From: Hyalella azteca
Lineage: Eukaryota > Arthropoda > Malacostraca > Amphipoda > Hyalellidae
Direction of reading: 5' to 3'
Assembly (NCBI RefSeq): GCF_000764305.2
Contig: NW_025946746.1
Coordinates: 1 to 64,000 of the forward strand
Length of the DNA: 64,000 nt
Under the pieces are notes generated by a model. The model made no database searches. It worked only from the letters and a program-made list of their open reading frames with translations, and was not told the origin of the DNA. Position 1 is the stretch's first letter, and every line of letters begins with the position of its first letter. The position numbers were made by a program, and so were the translations under genes. Below are positions 10,476 to 23,075 of this stretch, piece by piece.

Positions 10476-12680
10476 CTAGAAGGGACCGCCTCAAATGCAC
10501 ACAATGTTAACGTACTGATGCTAACTTGATGCTTAATACTACAATTCTTATTTCAAGAGCGTAATACAATAGAGTAGTTATGTCATTATTGATGGAAATT
10601 GCAAAGAATAACATCTTCACTATGTACACTCACTCACAAATACATGAAAAACTGCCTATGATTCAATCCACAAATACAAAACTGACCACCGATGCAATCA
10701 GCTGAGACATACAATCTCCTTTCGTAGCAATCAGCCAAATGAAAAATGTCAACAAAGAAGGTAGCAGGGATACCAACCGCACCGACAACCAATGTGAAAC
10801 CGACATCAATATAGTCATGTGAAAAAATGAAAGATATGAATTCTTCTTTATTAAAAATTTATCAGTAACTGACATTCAACAGAAATCAGAATGGTTTAAT
10901 AACCTTTGTAAATATTATACATGCATGCAGAATCAATCGTGTGTGACAGTGACGGGAATCTAATGATGGTTAGTGGTTAGTTCTCATTACACAATCGGTG
11001 GGTGAGGTAACTTTAAAACATTACTGCAGATAAAGCTCCCGAACTTCGAGACGATAATTGAGTGAAAACTTTACATGATATATTATGAGCCTTCTAAAGT
11101 TTTAATAATGAAGAAATCACAAGGTTCACAGAATCTAAAGGTTTGAATGCTAAATTTTTGACTTTCAAGTACTCTATTGACTATTTAGTCTATTCTAGTC
11201 AGTCAACTGTGAAGTGTCATGTTGTTTGTTGTGCATTGCCTTTTCTTTGAGAAGTTTCTCCAACTGCTGATGAGTTTCTCCTCAATTTGAAAGCTGAGGT
11301 AACAAATAGGTGCCATAAATGTTTTTTATATTTAATTTGAAACTATTATGTTGGGAGTAAATAGTATTTCCTTCTGTAGATGCATCCCTCTTGCTCATTT
11401 GTGAGTGACGCTCGCAATTAACAATCTTGCATGGGACCTTCTCTGTGTTGCCTTACTTGACGTTCATACGATCATAGCTGCCGTAACCAAAGCCAATTTC
11501 TGATGGCCTGCAAACCTGTTTCTAGTTGCCTGGAAAGTTTTTTTTAAGGCGGAACACTTTTTTATGTGAACCACAAATTTTAGAATTCCAGCCTGCTTAT
11601 CATACTTAAGAAATTGGTTTAAATCTTGAGTTATTGAGGAAATTGAAAATAAACTGATTCCAAAAAAGCTCTGGTTTGCCACTATGGTGGTTTGTGCACT
11701 AGTTAACTGAAAAGCATAACTAAAATTAATTGACGGAAATTAAATTGGCTACACTCATGACAACGCTTTGGAACATGAGAAATATTTTAAGGTAATTTAA
11801 CCACTCATGGCCATCATGCCAATTAAGACAATAAACATGCTTGAAGCATTAATTAGTGGAACAGAAAACAGAATCATAGTTAATGCAGGTACAATGAACA
11901 AATCAAGATTTCAAGGTTAAAACTCTGAACTTAATGAATGTAGATAATTAACTGAACAAATAATATAACTTGACTAAAAATGTTAATGAATCATATTGGC
12001 ACTTTAGAAAAGCATCACAAACATGGGACAGAATAGCTGGTACACACTAAATAAACACATAATAAAAAGCACATAACAAAATGCACATTCAGAAAAACCT
12101 TGCAATGACAACAGTTAAATTAAGAACCAAAAGCCTCTATTGAAAATTGTGGAAATGAAGCTTAAGTAAGAAAAACTTGAGCAAGACAGTGATGCTCAGA
12201 CACTTAGCATCATCTTACCATTAGCCTGAAGGGACAACAACAGCAGCCAACTCACCTAGGCTATTATTGCTAACAAGCAATAATAGCCTTCTGACTTCCC
12301 AATTGATCAGACAAATTACGGTACCACAGCTTCACATCAAGGCAATGACACTGGTAATATAAAATAAATAGATGCTGGAACAAGATAAGAGAAAACATGT
12401 CAATGTTAATAATGAATACATCAGAGATAGGTTAAAATCAGCTAAATGGGAGAAGGCAGTAAGGGATGTGCTAAAACCTAGCTTAATTATGCTCCCTGCA
12501 ACATGCCCCCCCCACTAGCACATTCTTAATGCCTGAGACCATAAAATCCAAAGGGCTAAGTTTATTCAACATGATTAAAAAATATTTGCCCCAGGCATCA
12601 AAACGAATGTTCAACACGCAATAGTGCTAAAATTGCCATAATGACTCTACCTATAACCATGGGTAATATTGACAGTTTAT
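10476..12680. other. No gene recognised
   Basis: AT-rich sequence. A perfect 30-base hairpin sits at about 12261-12290 ('ggctattattgct' and its complement). Nothing else could be supported. Confidence 0.5.
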
Positions 12681-12946
12681 TAGACTCCTGCGTTTGGTAT
12701 TTTTTTTAATCCGAGACGAGACGAGACAACAGGCTCTGTCCCGGTTCGCAATAAAAACCGGGACAATTTTCAGCCTTCCGTTGGAATTCCGGGACGATAC
12801 CGAGACGAGACGAGACGTCCCGGTTAAAATAGGTACCTTAAAATTTCCCGGAATTTACNCCCGTTATTTTTTTCCCGGAATTTTCTCGTCTCGTTTCGTC
12901 TGTCCCGGTTCATTTCGAGAAAATTATTTCGAGACGCAGGAGTCTA
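12681..12946. mobile_element. hAT-like MITE, 266 bp
   Basis: The termini TAGACTCCTGCG and CGCAGGAGTCTA are perfect inverted repeats. They are flanked by the 8-bp duplication CAGTTTAT (12673-12680 and 12947-12954). The interior has 'gagacgagacgaga' and 'cccgg' phrases in inverted orientation. It belongs to the same family as the 1.46-kb element at 565-2026 but lacks the GTAGC centre. One ambiguous base (N) lies at 12859. Confidence 0.9.
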
Positions 12947-12954
12947 CAGTTTAT

Positions 12955-13289
12955 TATGATGCAACACAAGACTAAAATTACACAATTATTTCAATTAAAG
13001 CCCTATACACAATTATTGGGCATGTGTCAGCAATTGACATCCAAATAAGAATACCATTTAATAAAAAAATATTCTTAAAACTCTAATTCACACAATATAT
13101 ATTCATATTTACAAATGTATACAGTCGAAAATTGACTCAAGAGCTACATATTTACACATTATATCATAATAGTGAAATTTTTGCCAAAATTGCACCAGTA
13201 AAAGAAGCACAATAGCAGCAAGACAATTTTTCTAATTCTTAAGAGCTAATCCATCTATGAGAATGTCTTTCTAGAATTCTAGATTAAAC
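12955..13289. other. No gene recognised
   Basis: AT-rich spacer between the MITE and the Gypsy remnant. Nothing supportable. Confidence 0.5.
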
Positions 13290-16200
13290 ATTAGGCAACT
13301 CTTCTACAAGACCCTTCGATCTGGTGCGCCTCTGCAGTGACTGATTGGCACCAATCACTGCATTCCTAGCAGATATGAGGCACGCCCCTCTATTAGTTTT
13401 AAATCAGAAATCAATCTTGTAAAAAGTGATTCAGAACTTCCACAAGATGGATGATTAGCACTGACATCTGGGAGCACTTGGGGTCCTGCATCTGACAGTG
13501 TAGCATCTCCCATCTGAGCAATTGTACCAGCTTCCAGCAATGAAGTCACAGTGATTGCTTGTTTGGCAGCAATGTTGGTTGATGGTTCATCTTCCCACTC
13601 GCCAACCATTGCCAAAAATTCTGGGTCAGATGCCAATGCTCCTTCTGGGTTGTTACTTTACCTAGATGCATCAACCATCAGATCTGAATTCAAGGAAGAA
13701 AGGTCAAAATCATTGTCATCATCCCAATCCAAAGTCAATTTGTACAAATCACATGATTGCCTAGCATCACCTGACATTATGGTTTCTACTTGCTGAACAA
13801 TGGGACTTGACTCAATATGGGGACATTCAACCATGGCTGTGGAAAGCCTTAGAACCTGGGTCTCACTGATTGTCTCAAAATGGCAAACTCAACATTACCC
13901 ATGTAGTAATGACTTGAATACTTAAGGATTTAATGAACCACTAGATGTAACTGACAAAACTCTCCTATCTGGCTGTGTATCAACTGAATTTTCACCATCT
14001 GAACAACCACTGAAACCAGAGAATGATGAGCTCAAGTCAGCCTCAGCATCAGATGAATGAGGAGAGTTACTACTACAACCAGAAACACCTAAGACACTCG
14101 ACCCACAACTTGAAACAGACGATAAATCATCACACATGGGGGTTATTGCTGCTCTAGGGTCTTGAGCCTCACTTACCACTGCACCTTGTACATCATTGCT
14201 TATTGCCATCCCTCCATCATCCTGATCTCCATGCACTTTTTCTTTGTACACAGGATGATCAGATATATATTTAGGAGGCATCTTATAAGCACGAAGCTGA
14301 GTGTGGTGAGCTCTGATCACCTCTCCCATCTCCGGGACTAACAATTGGTATGTCACCCATTATCATTAGCTGAACTCACTTGGAAGGGCCCTTTAAAAGT
14401 AGGACTGAGCTTATTGATGTTTAAAAACCCCGTATGCTGGATTTTCATCAAAACTAGTTGACCTACTTCAAAATTTGAGAATTTAGGGTGGCCCTTCTTC
14501 CAATGCTGCGCCAGGACACTTTACAGAGGTGGATCAGCTTGGAGGCAGTGAGCCCTGGTTAGCAAAAAGCTAGAGGGAGACATATGAAGTTCTGAGTGCA
14601 ATGTATTATTATACACTATAAGAGCCTTTGGCAGTACAATATCCCAAGATAGTTCATTGCTAACCAGACTGCGCAAAAAATTCTTAATTGTACAATTCAC
14701 TTGCTCAACAGCTCCATTACTAGATGGACAGAAGGGTATCGTCAACTTGTGATTGATATTGGATTGAAGGAGAAAATTAGAGAAGTCATGCGATGTGAAC
14801 TCTGGCCCATTGTCAGTAAGCAAATTGGCTGGAATATGAGCAAGGCAAGGAAAAATTTGAAAATTGAAAGCTTCAATTATGGCAGCACTTGTCTTGTTCT
14901 TTAGGGGTACAGCAGCAAGCCACTTTGAGTAACCGTAAAATGGGGTAATTTTGACAATTTTTTTTTTCAAAATGATGCCATTTTTTTACTAGATAAATTA
15001 AACTTTAAGTAAAAAATGCAAAATACAGGTCTATACTCTAGGTTCACTCACCATAAATTGCTGGCTCCTGCCTCTCATAGTTTTGATGTAATTTCAAAAA
15101 AAGTGATGGTCTTTGTTACCCCAGCTCTTGGGGTTTCTTTGACTGGGTGGTAAAATCAATTTTATTTTTGGTAAAATAACTCCAAATAATTCCAGGTTTT
15201 GGTGCATTGTAGTAGAACTCTTCTAGTTACATATGCAAATAACAAATTTGTGGGAAGTGTCATAGTTTGCAAATTGGGGGTGCCAAAATGTGACCACCTA
15301 ATGGCAGCTGTGACGGGGTAACATTGACTGGCTTGGAAATTAAGTTAAAATTACCATATATAAGACTCGGTTGAGTCTGAAACATGAAGAAAAAACATTA
15401 ATAGGTGTATCAAACATAAAATATGTTATATAGGTACCTATGGTAATTTTAACTTAATTTCCAAGCTGGTCAATGTTACCCTGTCATGGCTGCCATTAGG
15501 TGGTCAAAGTTCCCCCCCTGGGGGGCGGTGCCCCCCATTTGCAAACTATGACACTTTCCTAAAATTTGTCATTTGCATATGTAACTAGAAGAGTTCTACT
15601 ACAATGCATCAAAACCTGGAATTATCTTACCAAAAAATAAAAAAAATTGGAGGGGGTACTCCGACAGGCTTCAAATAATAGCTCTTTTTCGTGGGTCACA
15701 TTATTAATTTTGTAACCTATTAGATATGCAAACTTTTTAAATCTTTCTATTGTGTTACATAGCCTCAGTATTAGGCATTTGATGGCCATTGACAAAATTT
15801 TTCTATGTCAAATAGTTTTTGAGTTTTGGGGGTTTTTGTTAAAAAAACGAAAAGTGATCAAAGTAACCCCATTTTATGGTAGTGGTCAACTACAACAAGA
15901 CATCCCACATAACCCCAAGAGGTTCTGGGCAATGAGATTAGGTCAGCTGCCATGAGCTCAAATGGATAGCTTGTGCATATCTTAATTGTAGGTGGAACAA
16001 ATTGAGTGGAAAATTCTTTCAAAATTTGGCAACTATGACGAGTGCTACAGACATCTTGAACAATTTGATAATGAGAAGGGTGCCAGACAAGACGTCCTAT
16101 TAATTCTAGCAACTTATCACGGCCCACATGGGCAAGTTCCACATGCAATGTCAAGACCAACCCTACAAGATTCTTGAATGGCACCACAGCAACTGGTTCT

Positions 16201-16660
16201 GTGTCATTAAATACAAGTACGCCATGGTCAATTGACAATTTGATGCATATCGTGAAAATTTCTTGATTTTACCTGGCTAAGACTTAGTTTGGACATTCCT
16301 CTTCGAGTGCTTGTGCAAACATTTCAATACTGGGCACCCAGCCTGCAATGACCTAATAGTTTCAGGGTCAGTGAGCATGGAAATACCCGTGACTGTTAGG
16401 AGGTTCCCTTGAACTTCAAAATGCAAGTCACTCATCCCCTGTCCAATTCTGGACCCAGTTGGCACACTTCTGACTGAGAGGACTGGAAGCCTAACCATGT
16501 CATGCATATTCCTAGGCATAAGGCCAGAAATGACTTTACCACCTTATTTACAGGAACAGCCATTCATATCAATTGTGATATCATGTTGCAGCATGAAATC
16601 TAGTCCCAGCAAGAAACAATGTGGCACAATCCCAAATTAATTGCATAGTTAGTCTTGTAA
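13290..16660 (-). pseudogene. Ty3/Gypsy retrotransposon pol remnant (protease end, integrase)
   Basis: Reading on the minus strand, the first recognisable block is the end of an aspartic protease, with FLLGLDFMLQHD (about 16575-16620). The pre-integrase segment DPETIRSLQAGCPVL (about 16320-16365) follows directly. Next comes an integrase N-terminus (15882-16238) with a degenerate zinc-binding region (HVELAHVGRDKLLELI, later CSTRHSC) and the first catalytic Asp in MAADLISLP. The core resumes at 14521-14929 with LTDNGPEFTS (second Asp) and a Glu in SSNGAVEQVN. A GPY/F-like segment (KGPFQV, RAHHTQLRAYKMPPKYI) lies at about 14260-14400. A Ser-rich tail ends with RRTRSKGLVEELPNV near 13290-13335. 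Reverse transcriptase and RNase H are absent between protease and integrase, and several stops and frameshifts are present. No LTRs were found. Confidence 0.85.
14932..15879. mobile_element. Tc1/mariner-like foldback element inserted in the Gypsy integrase
   Basis: The element sits between TA dinucleotides (14930-14931 and 15880-15881). Its termini are inverted: ACCGTAAAATGGGGTAA on the left and CCATAAAATGGGGTTA read inward from the right. Removing it with one TA rejoins the integrase frame as Asp-His-Tyr-Ser-Lys, which confirms it as an insertion. Internally, about 15175-15370 and 15420-15640 form long inverted arms (for example 'ttttaacttaatttccaag' and its complement). No transposase frame is visible. 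Confidence 0.88.
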
Positions 16661-17108
16661 CTCTTGTTTCTTTGTCCAAGTAGGCTACATATACCTACTA
16701 TAACTATATATAGTATATTATATAGTAATACTAATATAGCTACTCAATAACTCTCATTTGGTTGTTATTCATCAATTGCATTTGCATGAAGTATTTAAGT
16801 ATACAATCTTCCAAAAGTGATCATTTCCTGTGTTTAATCAAATTAATGTGACTGACCAAATGTTTCTCTGATACAATGACAGCTGAAAACCTTAATACTG
16901 GATTCTGCATTTTGGTGTGCTAATTTGATTCCATTTGTGATTTGTTTCCAGTATCTACATAAATAACTATTTATAGTTATTTATTGCATATTATTTTTTG
17001 ATAGTTGAGCAATTAAACATATTGTTTGCTCCTGATTATTCTTTTATCATTGATATTTTCTTGAAGAATTGAAGTAATAACGTGAAGTATTTCAAAGCCA
17101 AATAAGCC
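16661..17108. other. Upstream region of TMEM147
   Basis: No repeat or coding structure is recognised. The promoter of the plus-strand TMEM147 gene should lie here, but I see no decisive core-promoter motif. Confidence 0.4.
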
Positions 17109-20100
17109 ATGACTTTTTATCACTTGGGAAACTGTTTGTTTTTGGCTTATGGTCCTTACTTTCTCACCTATAAATACTTTGAACTGTAAGTATGCTTTTT
17201 TACAAAATTAGATAAATCCTATTTATAAATAGGTTAGAAATATGCCTTGAAAACTGTAAATTATATATTTATTCCTAGATTATGAGGTACCTAGACTAGA
17301 ATTAGGACTGAATATTAAAATTTTTTTGTAATGGTATTTGTGTGCATTATATAAAATAAGTTTGTTTAAATTGAAAATAAATTATAAACAATCAAGCTAG
17401 CATTGAAAATATCTTCCTTTAATGCTGCAACTAGAGCTTTCCTGCCATTTTTGGAACTGTAAGATTACTGCTGGATAAATTACCTCCTATATAATTATTA
17501 AAAAATAGAAATAATTGCATGATCAGGCCCCAAGACTTCAATTGTATTGAAAATCTGCCATATTGTTGCTGAAAGATGTCGGAAACAAGAAGGAAAATTC
17601 CCATTTAGCAATACAGTGATACCTTAACTTATAAACAACTCCATGTGCATTGTGCCACCTTCTCCAAGTACAAACCAGAAGTTTGAGAACTTTTTTGCTT
17701 CTACATATGAACATGTCTCTGCTCATTAACCATATTTCAGAACCAATATGGTGCTTCCAAACCAATTCAGTGCTATATTTCATTAAATTATACTAATATA
17801 CATTAAATAAAATATTCTTTTAATATACAAAATTACCAACCCCATCACTAAACAAAATTTTTAATTTTTTAGAGTTAAAGGATTTCTATGCTAGTCAAAT
17901 TTTTACTTTGATTGCTGTTCTCTGGTTGAAGAACTTGCAGGATTCTCAATTTATGTTATACAGTTGTGCCAAAATCGCCAAATGGCTGATTCTATGGGAT
18001 CAGCAGCCAGGTTGCCAATTCTGTAGAATAGCATTTCTATACTGTAGGAATTGTGAGTTAGGTCAGTCATTCAAGTTTTTTTTTATTATTGAAATATAAA
18101 GGAACTTTTCCAAACTTGACCTAACCTTTTCTAACTCTGTCAATTTATGTTCTAACTCTAATGTCCAATTTTCTGAATCAGCAACAAAATGCTGTTTCCT
18201 TAGAATCAGCAAACTGGCTGCTGATTCCATAGAATTTTCCATTCCTCAATTTTGGCACATCTATTTACATATATAAATATACACACGCACAGTTTCATGT
18301 CTCATTGTCTTTGCTTTGCAATAATGTCATCTACAGTGAAGAGTCCTGCTTTCAAGTTTCTTGTATATAAAGTAATTGTATCATAAAACTGTTTCATTAT
18401 ATTACAATTATTTTTTACTGCTACTTTAAGCAGCTCTTTCATTAATTCATTATTCTTGATTGCAAACTCTTAGCTTAGCTCATGTTCAGAGGCTATTTAA
18501 AGTTGCAGTTAAAGCTTTGGTCAATTACTTATTTTGTATTACTTTCCCTAGTAAATAATTACATTTTCATTTATTGCTAACAGCTTTTGTAGCCGTCTCT
18601 TTAACAAGAATAATTTCTCAGGTCTGAGTATGGAGCTTTCTGGAAGTGTGTTCAAGTGGGAGGAATGTACCTGCTCACTCAGCTCTGCAAGATGTTGTTG
18701 CTTGCAACATTCTTTCCTGCAGACTTACCTTCACCTGCAGGAATTTCATTGTTGACTGTAAGCTCTTTAAAATTGGATTCTTATGATATGATCTTCACTT
18801 ATTTATCTCAAATATATATATATTCCATAGTAACCTATTCATAATAAATTAATTGAATCTGTTGCTTAATACATATACTGTTTAACCCATCATAATCCTA
18901 ATAATTTTGGTTATTTCTATGCATGCAATTTTTTCATACCTTTGCACTCATTTTAGCTCCTGGCTCCTCAGGTAGACACTATTATGCAAATACCAGTAAT
19001 TGGGTGCTGTAATTTACATGAAGCTAGTTTTTAAAATTTGATTTAGTTGGTTAGACTTGAATGTTAAGAGATAATGTCCAATCTTTAACAGTTAGCTTTT
19101 GGTTTGTGTAACCTGAGAAAATTAAATGATCAGTCATCTCATGTTGTCTCTTTTTGAGTTTATGTCCCTAAATGACAACAAACATATAAATTATTCTGGA
19201 ATTTTTCATGGCTCAACTTTTTTGTATTCAAGAAGGTAAAATGATTGTTACTTTTTCAGGAAATCTTCAAATCTACAATGGATTTTGGTGACCTTTTTGC
19301 CATCAGTTTAGTGCTTAGAAAAATATCAGCATCTGGACCCATTAAGGTGAGTTTAAAGTTATACTTGTTAATATAGGTTGATGGCATTGCTTCATTTCCA
19401 GAATTTTTGTATTATATGCATGTTCAGGACTTTTTCATGCTTTTTGGCAAAAATTCAGGATTTTTCAGGTTCAGGATTTCAGGATTTTTTCAGGTTTGGC
19501 AAAAAAAAATTATTCTAGCTAATACCGGTAATGTTTGATCTGACTTTTTATATTGTGTGGGCCAAAAAATTTGTATTTTGTAAAGGTTATTATTGTTTTT
19601 AGCATATATCAAAACAAGGGAAGAGCAACAGAAGTTGAAATAAGGCTTATTGATCATGCAAAATTATGAGTGGAGAAAATCTGTTCATAGCCTTCAAGGA
19701 TGTCTAGTAATGTATTTATTTATTATTTAATCAATAACTTATCTGACATTCAATCAGGAATACAGTAAAAAATATTTTGAGACTAAACCAAATTTTCTTC
19801 ATCTGCAGGTGCTGATTGCAGGTCTAGGGTGGTCCACTGCTGATATGGTGCTCACAAGGGTTCTGCCTTTATGGGTGGGCGCCCGAGGCCTCCAGTTTGA
19901 TTGGAAATACATCATCATGAGCCTGGAAGCCAATGTTGTCATGGTCAGCATCTACACGTCACTTATTATACCTGCATTCTCTGTTGATGAAATTGACTTT
20001 ATTTTATTTTTCTCATTTATTTATGTGCTCAATTTCTATTAGTTGCTATTTATGTGGTTTCTGTGTGAATAGAACCCATAAATGTCAAATTCGCTTGCTG

Positions 20101-20393
20101 AAATGTTGAAAGTGAAGTAGAATATCAGTCTAATGATCCTACAGGTCCACCACCTGGCAGTGACAGCCTTGGTGTATCTGTGGTCGCGCACTGACAGCAG
20201 TTCACCACACCGACCACTGCTGGCACTACTTGCAGTGTGCAGCGTCTACTGCCCACTACTGCCCGCCATCTACACTGCCGTGTTGGCAGGCTCAGCACCC
20301 ACAGCCTTCAATATGCTCCTCGCCTCCTCCGTGCCCTCACTCTTGCTCTCGGCTGCATCCCTCACTCTCCTAGTGCAGCAGTGTCCTTCATAA
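17109..20393 (+). CDS. TMEM147: TMEM147 homologue, ER membrane protein (5 exons)
   Basis: Exons: 17109-17185, 18622-18757, 19260-19346, 19809-19943 and 20145-20393. All introns are GT-AG, and the phases join into 684 nt encoding 227 aa; the human protein is about 224 aa. Exon 1 begins [20 protein letters not shown], matching the family start. Exon 2 has [19 protein letters not shown] and LATFFP, exon 4 has [20 protein letters not shown] and GLQFDWKYI, all hallmark blocks of TMEM147. The protein is a multi-pass ER membrane protein. In mammals it partners nicalin and NOMO in the complex that joins the multipass translocon at the ribosome-Sec61 channel. Residues of the last exon (alternating hydrophobic helices, ending QQCPS) are the most diverged. 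A canonical poly(A) signal lies 138 bases after the stop. Splicing is inferred from sequence only. Confidence 0.93.
17961..18261. mobile_element. MITE in TMEM147 intron 1
   Basis: Inverted termini with the core TGTGCCAAAAT lie between TA dinucleotides (17959-17960 and 18262-18263). The arms share 'ggatcagcagccag', 'gctgattct' and 'gttaggtcaa' phrases in inverted order. The TA flanks and about 300-bp size fit a Tc1/mariner-like MITE. Confidence 0.7.
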
Positions 20394-20530
20394 AGACATT
20401 GTACCATATCGTCATAAAAAACTTGTCTTGAATCTTGTACCATATTGTTGTGCAAGGCTTAGCTTTCTGTAGAGTTTTGTTTCGCGTATCTTCAAACGTT
20501 CTCTTGTGAAAATTAATCTTGAATAACGTT

Positions 20531-20536
20531 AATAAA
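20531..20536 (+). promoter_or_regulatory. Poly(A) signal of TMEM147
   Basis: AATAAA lies 138 bases downstream of the TMEM147 stop and is the first canonical signal after it. Confidence 0.6.
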
Positions 20537-20559
20537 ATTTCGGGTTTATTACCTCTCGT

Positions 20560-23075
20560 ACAGCTTTGATCATTTTAGCTTATATTGTTTTGTTGAAACT
20601 AGAATGCTCATGTAAGATTTTATTAAAATTGAAGTCAACAACACATCTTTCCCCCCCTCGTTGCCAACCTCACTGCAGTAAATGCACTTTGTATCGCTGC
20701 AGTATATGTACATTATAACATCGCTTCGGATGGTAACTTAATTTTAAGAAACCTGGCATGTATTACAATTGTGTATTTCATTATTTCAACTTAGTCTCTC
20801 AATCTTCTTGTTAAATTATATGTCAACTTGTGTAAATTTTCTTATATATTTATGGTACTAGTTATCCGAGGAACTTCTTTCGCATCATTTATTTTCTGCA
20901 CTCGTCATTCCAGATAAGTTTTAGCAAGGATTTTTTCATCTGTTTCTTTTCTGGGGATACACATACTATTTAGCTTGAATATGAATGACTTGATGAATAT
21001 CGCTGTGAAAATCATCTTCATAATTGTAGAGGAAGGACAACAGGTTTATAATGAAAAATTTGAATTTAAAGTGAATATTTTATTTTGATGCAAGTAGCTT
21101 TCAGTGAAACTACGGGCCGAGCCAAATTGGAGAAGGTCGTATAGTGTGCTAAAGTTTCTGCAGAAAGAACTGTTGACATGGGGCTGAAAAAAATCTAAAT
21201 TTATTCACCATTGCATGCTATCGCTGAAGAAATATATGTATATTATGGTGTTTACAGTCTCTGAAGTAAGCAGCCTAAAAAGACAGCTGTTGAACAGTAG
21301 CTGGGTGAGGCAGGAAGATGGCAATGCTGGCATTGTTTGAAATAGCTCTGGCGGTAAGAAACGACCAAAACTTGTTGAAAAACTTATAACGCTAAAACCT
21401 ATAAATGTTCGACAAGTCTTTCAGTCCAAGAAACTTTCTAAGGTCCGAACGCTATTATATAGACTTGTTGAACAATATTTGTGAAAGAAAATTCTAGCAT
21501 TAACCAACATTGCATAAGAATTTTATATTATGGATTGGTGTATAAAATCGGTGTATAAAATGAAATTTACAAGGAAAATGAACTTAACAGTACCGGTACT
21601 CTGCTCTACTGAAATTCATAGCTACTTATATTAAAATTTGCCTCGGCTCTACATCTAACAATTTTGTCTCGACGACCGCGATCAAACAACTTGGAGTTCA
21701 GCATTTATCTATCTCATGAAACGTGACTCAACTTGTTGAATGGCGACGAACAAAATTTTCCTGTAAGACAAATAAAAGCTCAACTGTGAAGTTGATATCC
21801 AGCAATGCACAAAAAAATTCAAGTAAACTAAGTTAAAGTTAAACCTGAGATACTAAAAACGTTGAAAGAAATGAAATAATATGCTGATGAGATTCATAAG
21901 TCCATATAATACAATTTGAGGGAGTAAATTACGCTCACAAGATTCACATTTGAATAAGGCTAAGATATTTACTAACCCAGTCGCTTCGTACACGTCAGCA
22001 ACCATCGAAATTCCAATAAAAAATTTTAAAATGTTTGATAATGACAAATATTCATGGTAGATTGGCGAATCAAAATTTTATTTTACATTACTTGACAATT
22101 GCCGTATAATATCAAAACTCTTAACTTCCTAAACGAAACTAAACTCCAAATTAACTTGTTGTAGATATCGTCACTTACACTAATCGCACAAGACACGTCG
22201 AGCATTAAACAACATGAACACACATAATCCATTTATCAAAGTACCAAAAAATAGGTTATAAAGATCCATGGAAAGCACAACTATCATAAAACCGCTAAGC
22301 TTATACAGGATAAGGCATAGATCAATCTATTGAGAACACGATTCAGTTAATAATAGCACGTAATTGAGAACAGAAATCGCCTGGATGCTTGGGCTGAAGC
22401 TGAACCTGTAGTGCGCATCGTGAAGAATGACGATCAGATGTAGAGCTTCATCAAGGCAATCTTCAATTTACAAGAAACTCGAGGGTGTAGATGGGAAAAA
22501 AGTTCTATTCAGTAACTACTTATCTTGATCTTTCGAGGAACAACTTTTCCTTATTCGTCCTCCTCAATAAAAGTTCGAGAAAGAAAAGTTTTTTTTTTTC
22601 ACTAGAACTTTTCTTGACATCAATGAAGGCACTACAAAGCCTCAGTTTCAGAGCCAGCATCCAGCCAAGGGATTCAATCAGACAACTCTTAGTTAATATT
22701 GCGTAGGAAGTTGCGAAATTCAAGGACAGATCATGTGTTAGTAGTGTTAACAGGTGCTTAAATTTAGTATTTGAAGCTAAGTGCATCTCATTAAATCAGT
22801 TGGTCCATGCACTCTGTACTGTAATTATTCCTAAAGCTAATTCGTAACTAATGAAGAATTTCACGTCTCAGTGGCGATCACAATTCCTCTCTTAGCTCAA
22901 AATTATGTTGCCAAATGAGCATAAATAACATCAAGTTAATTTCAAATTGTATGCATTGGCGTCACTTCGGTCTGCTTCAATCGAAGCAGAACTAAAAACG
23001 CTCGCTGCTCTGCTGACGCCGGCGGTTGCGATCAAGAGTCTCTGAGTTGCGCAAGAAAATCCCTTGGGCGGTATC
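20560..23075. other. No gene recognised; contains the likely M6 3' UTR
   Basis: AT-rich sequence between the convergent TMEM147 and M6 genes. The 3' UTR of M6 should extend leftward from 23076. No further exon could be supported. Confidence 0.5.

Noticed and set aside
12261..12290. Perfect hairpin that resembles a bacterial terminator
   Set aside because: The sequence is animal nuclear DNA and the hairpin has no gene context; it is probably a chance or slippage palindrome.
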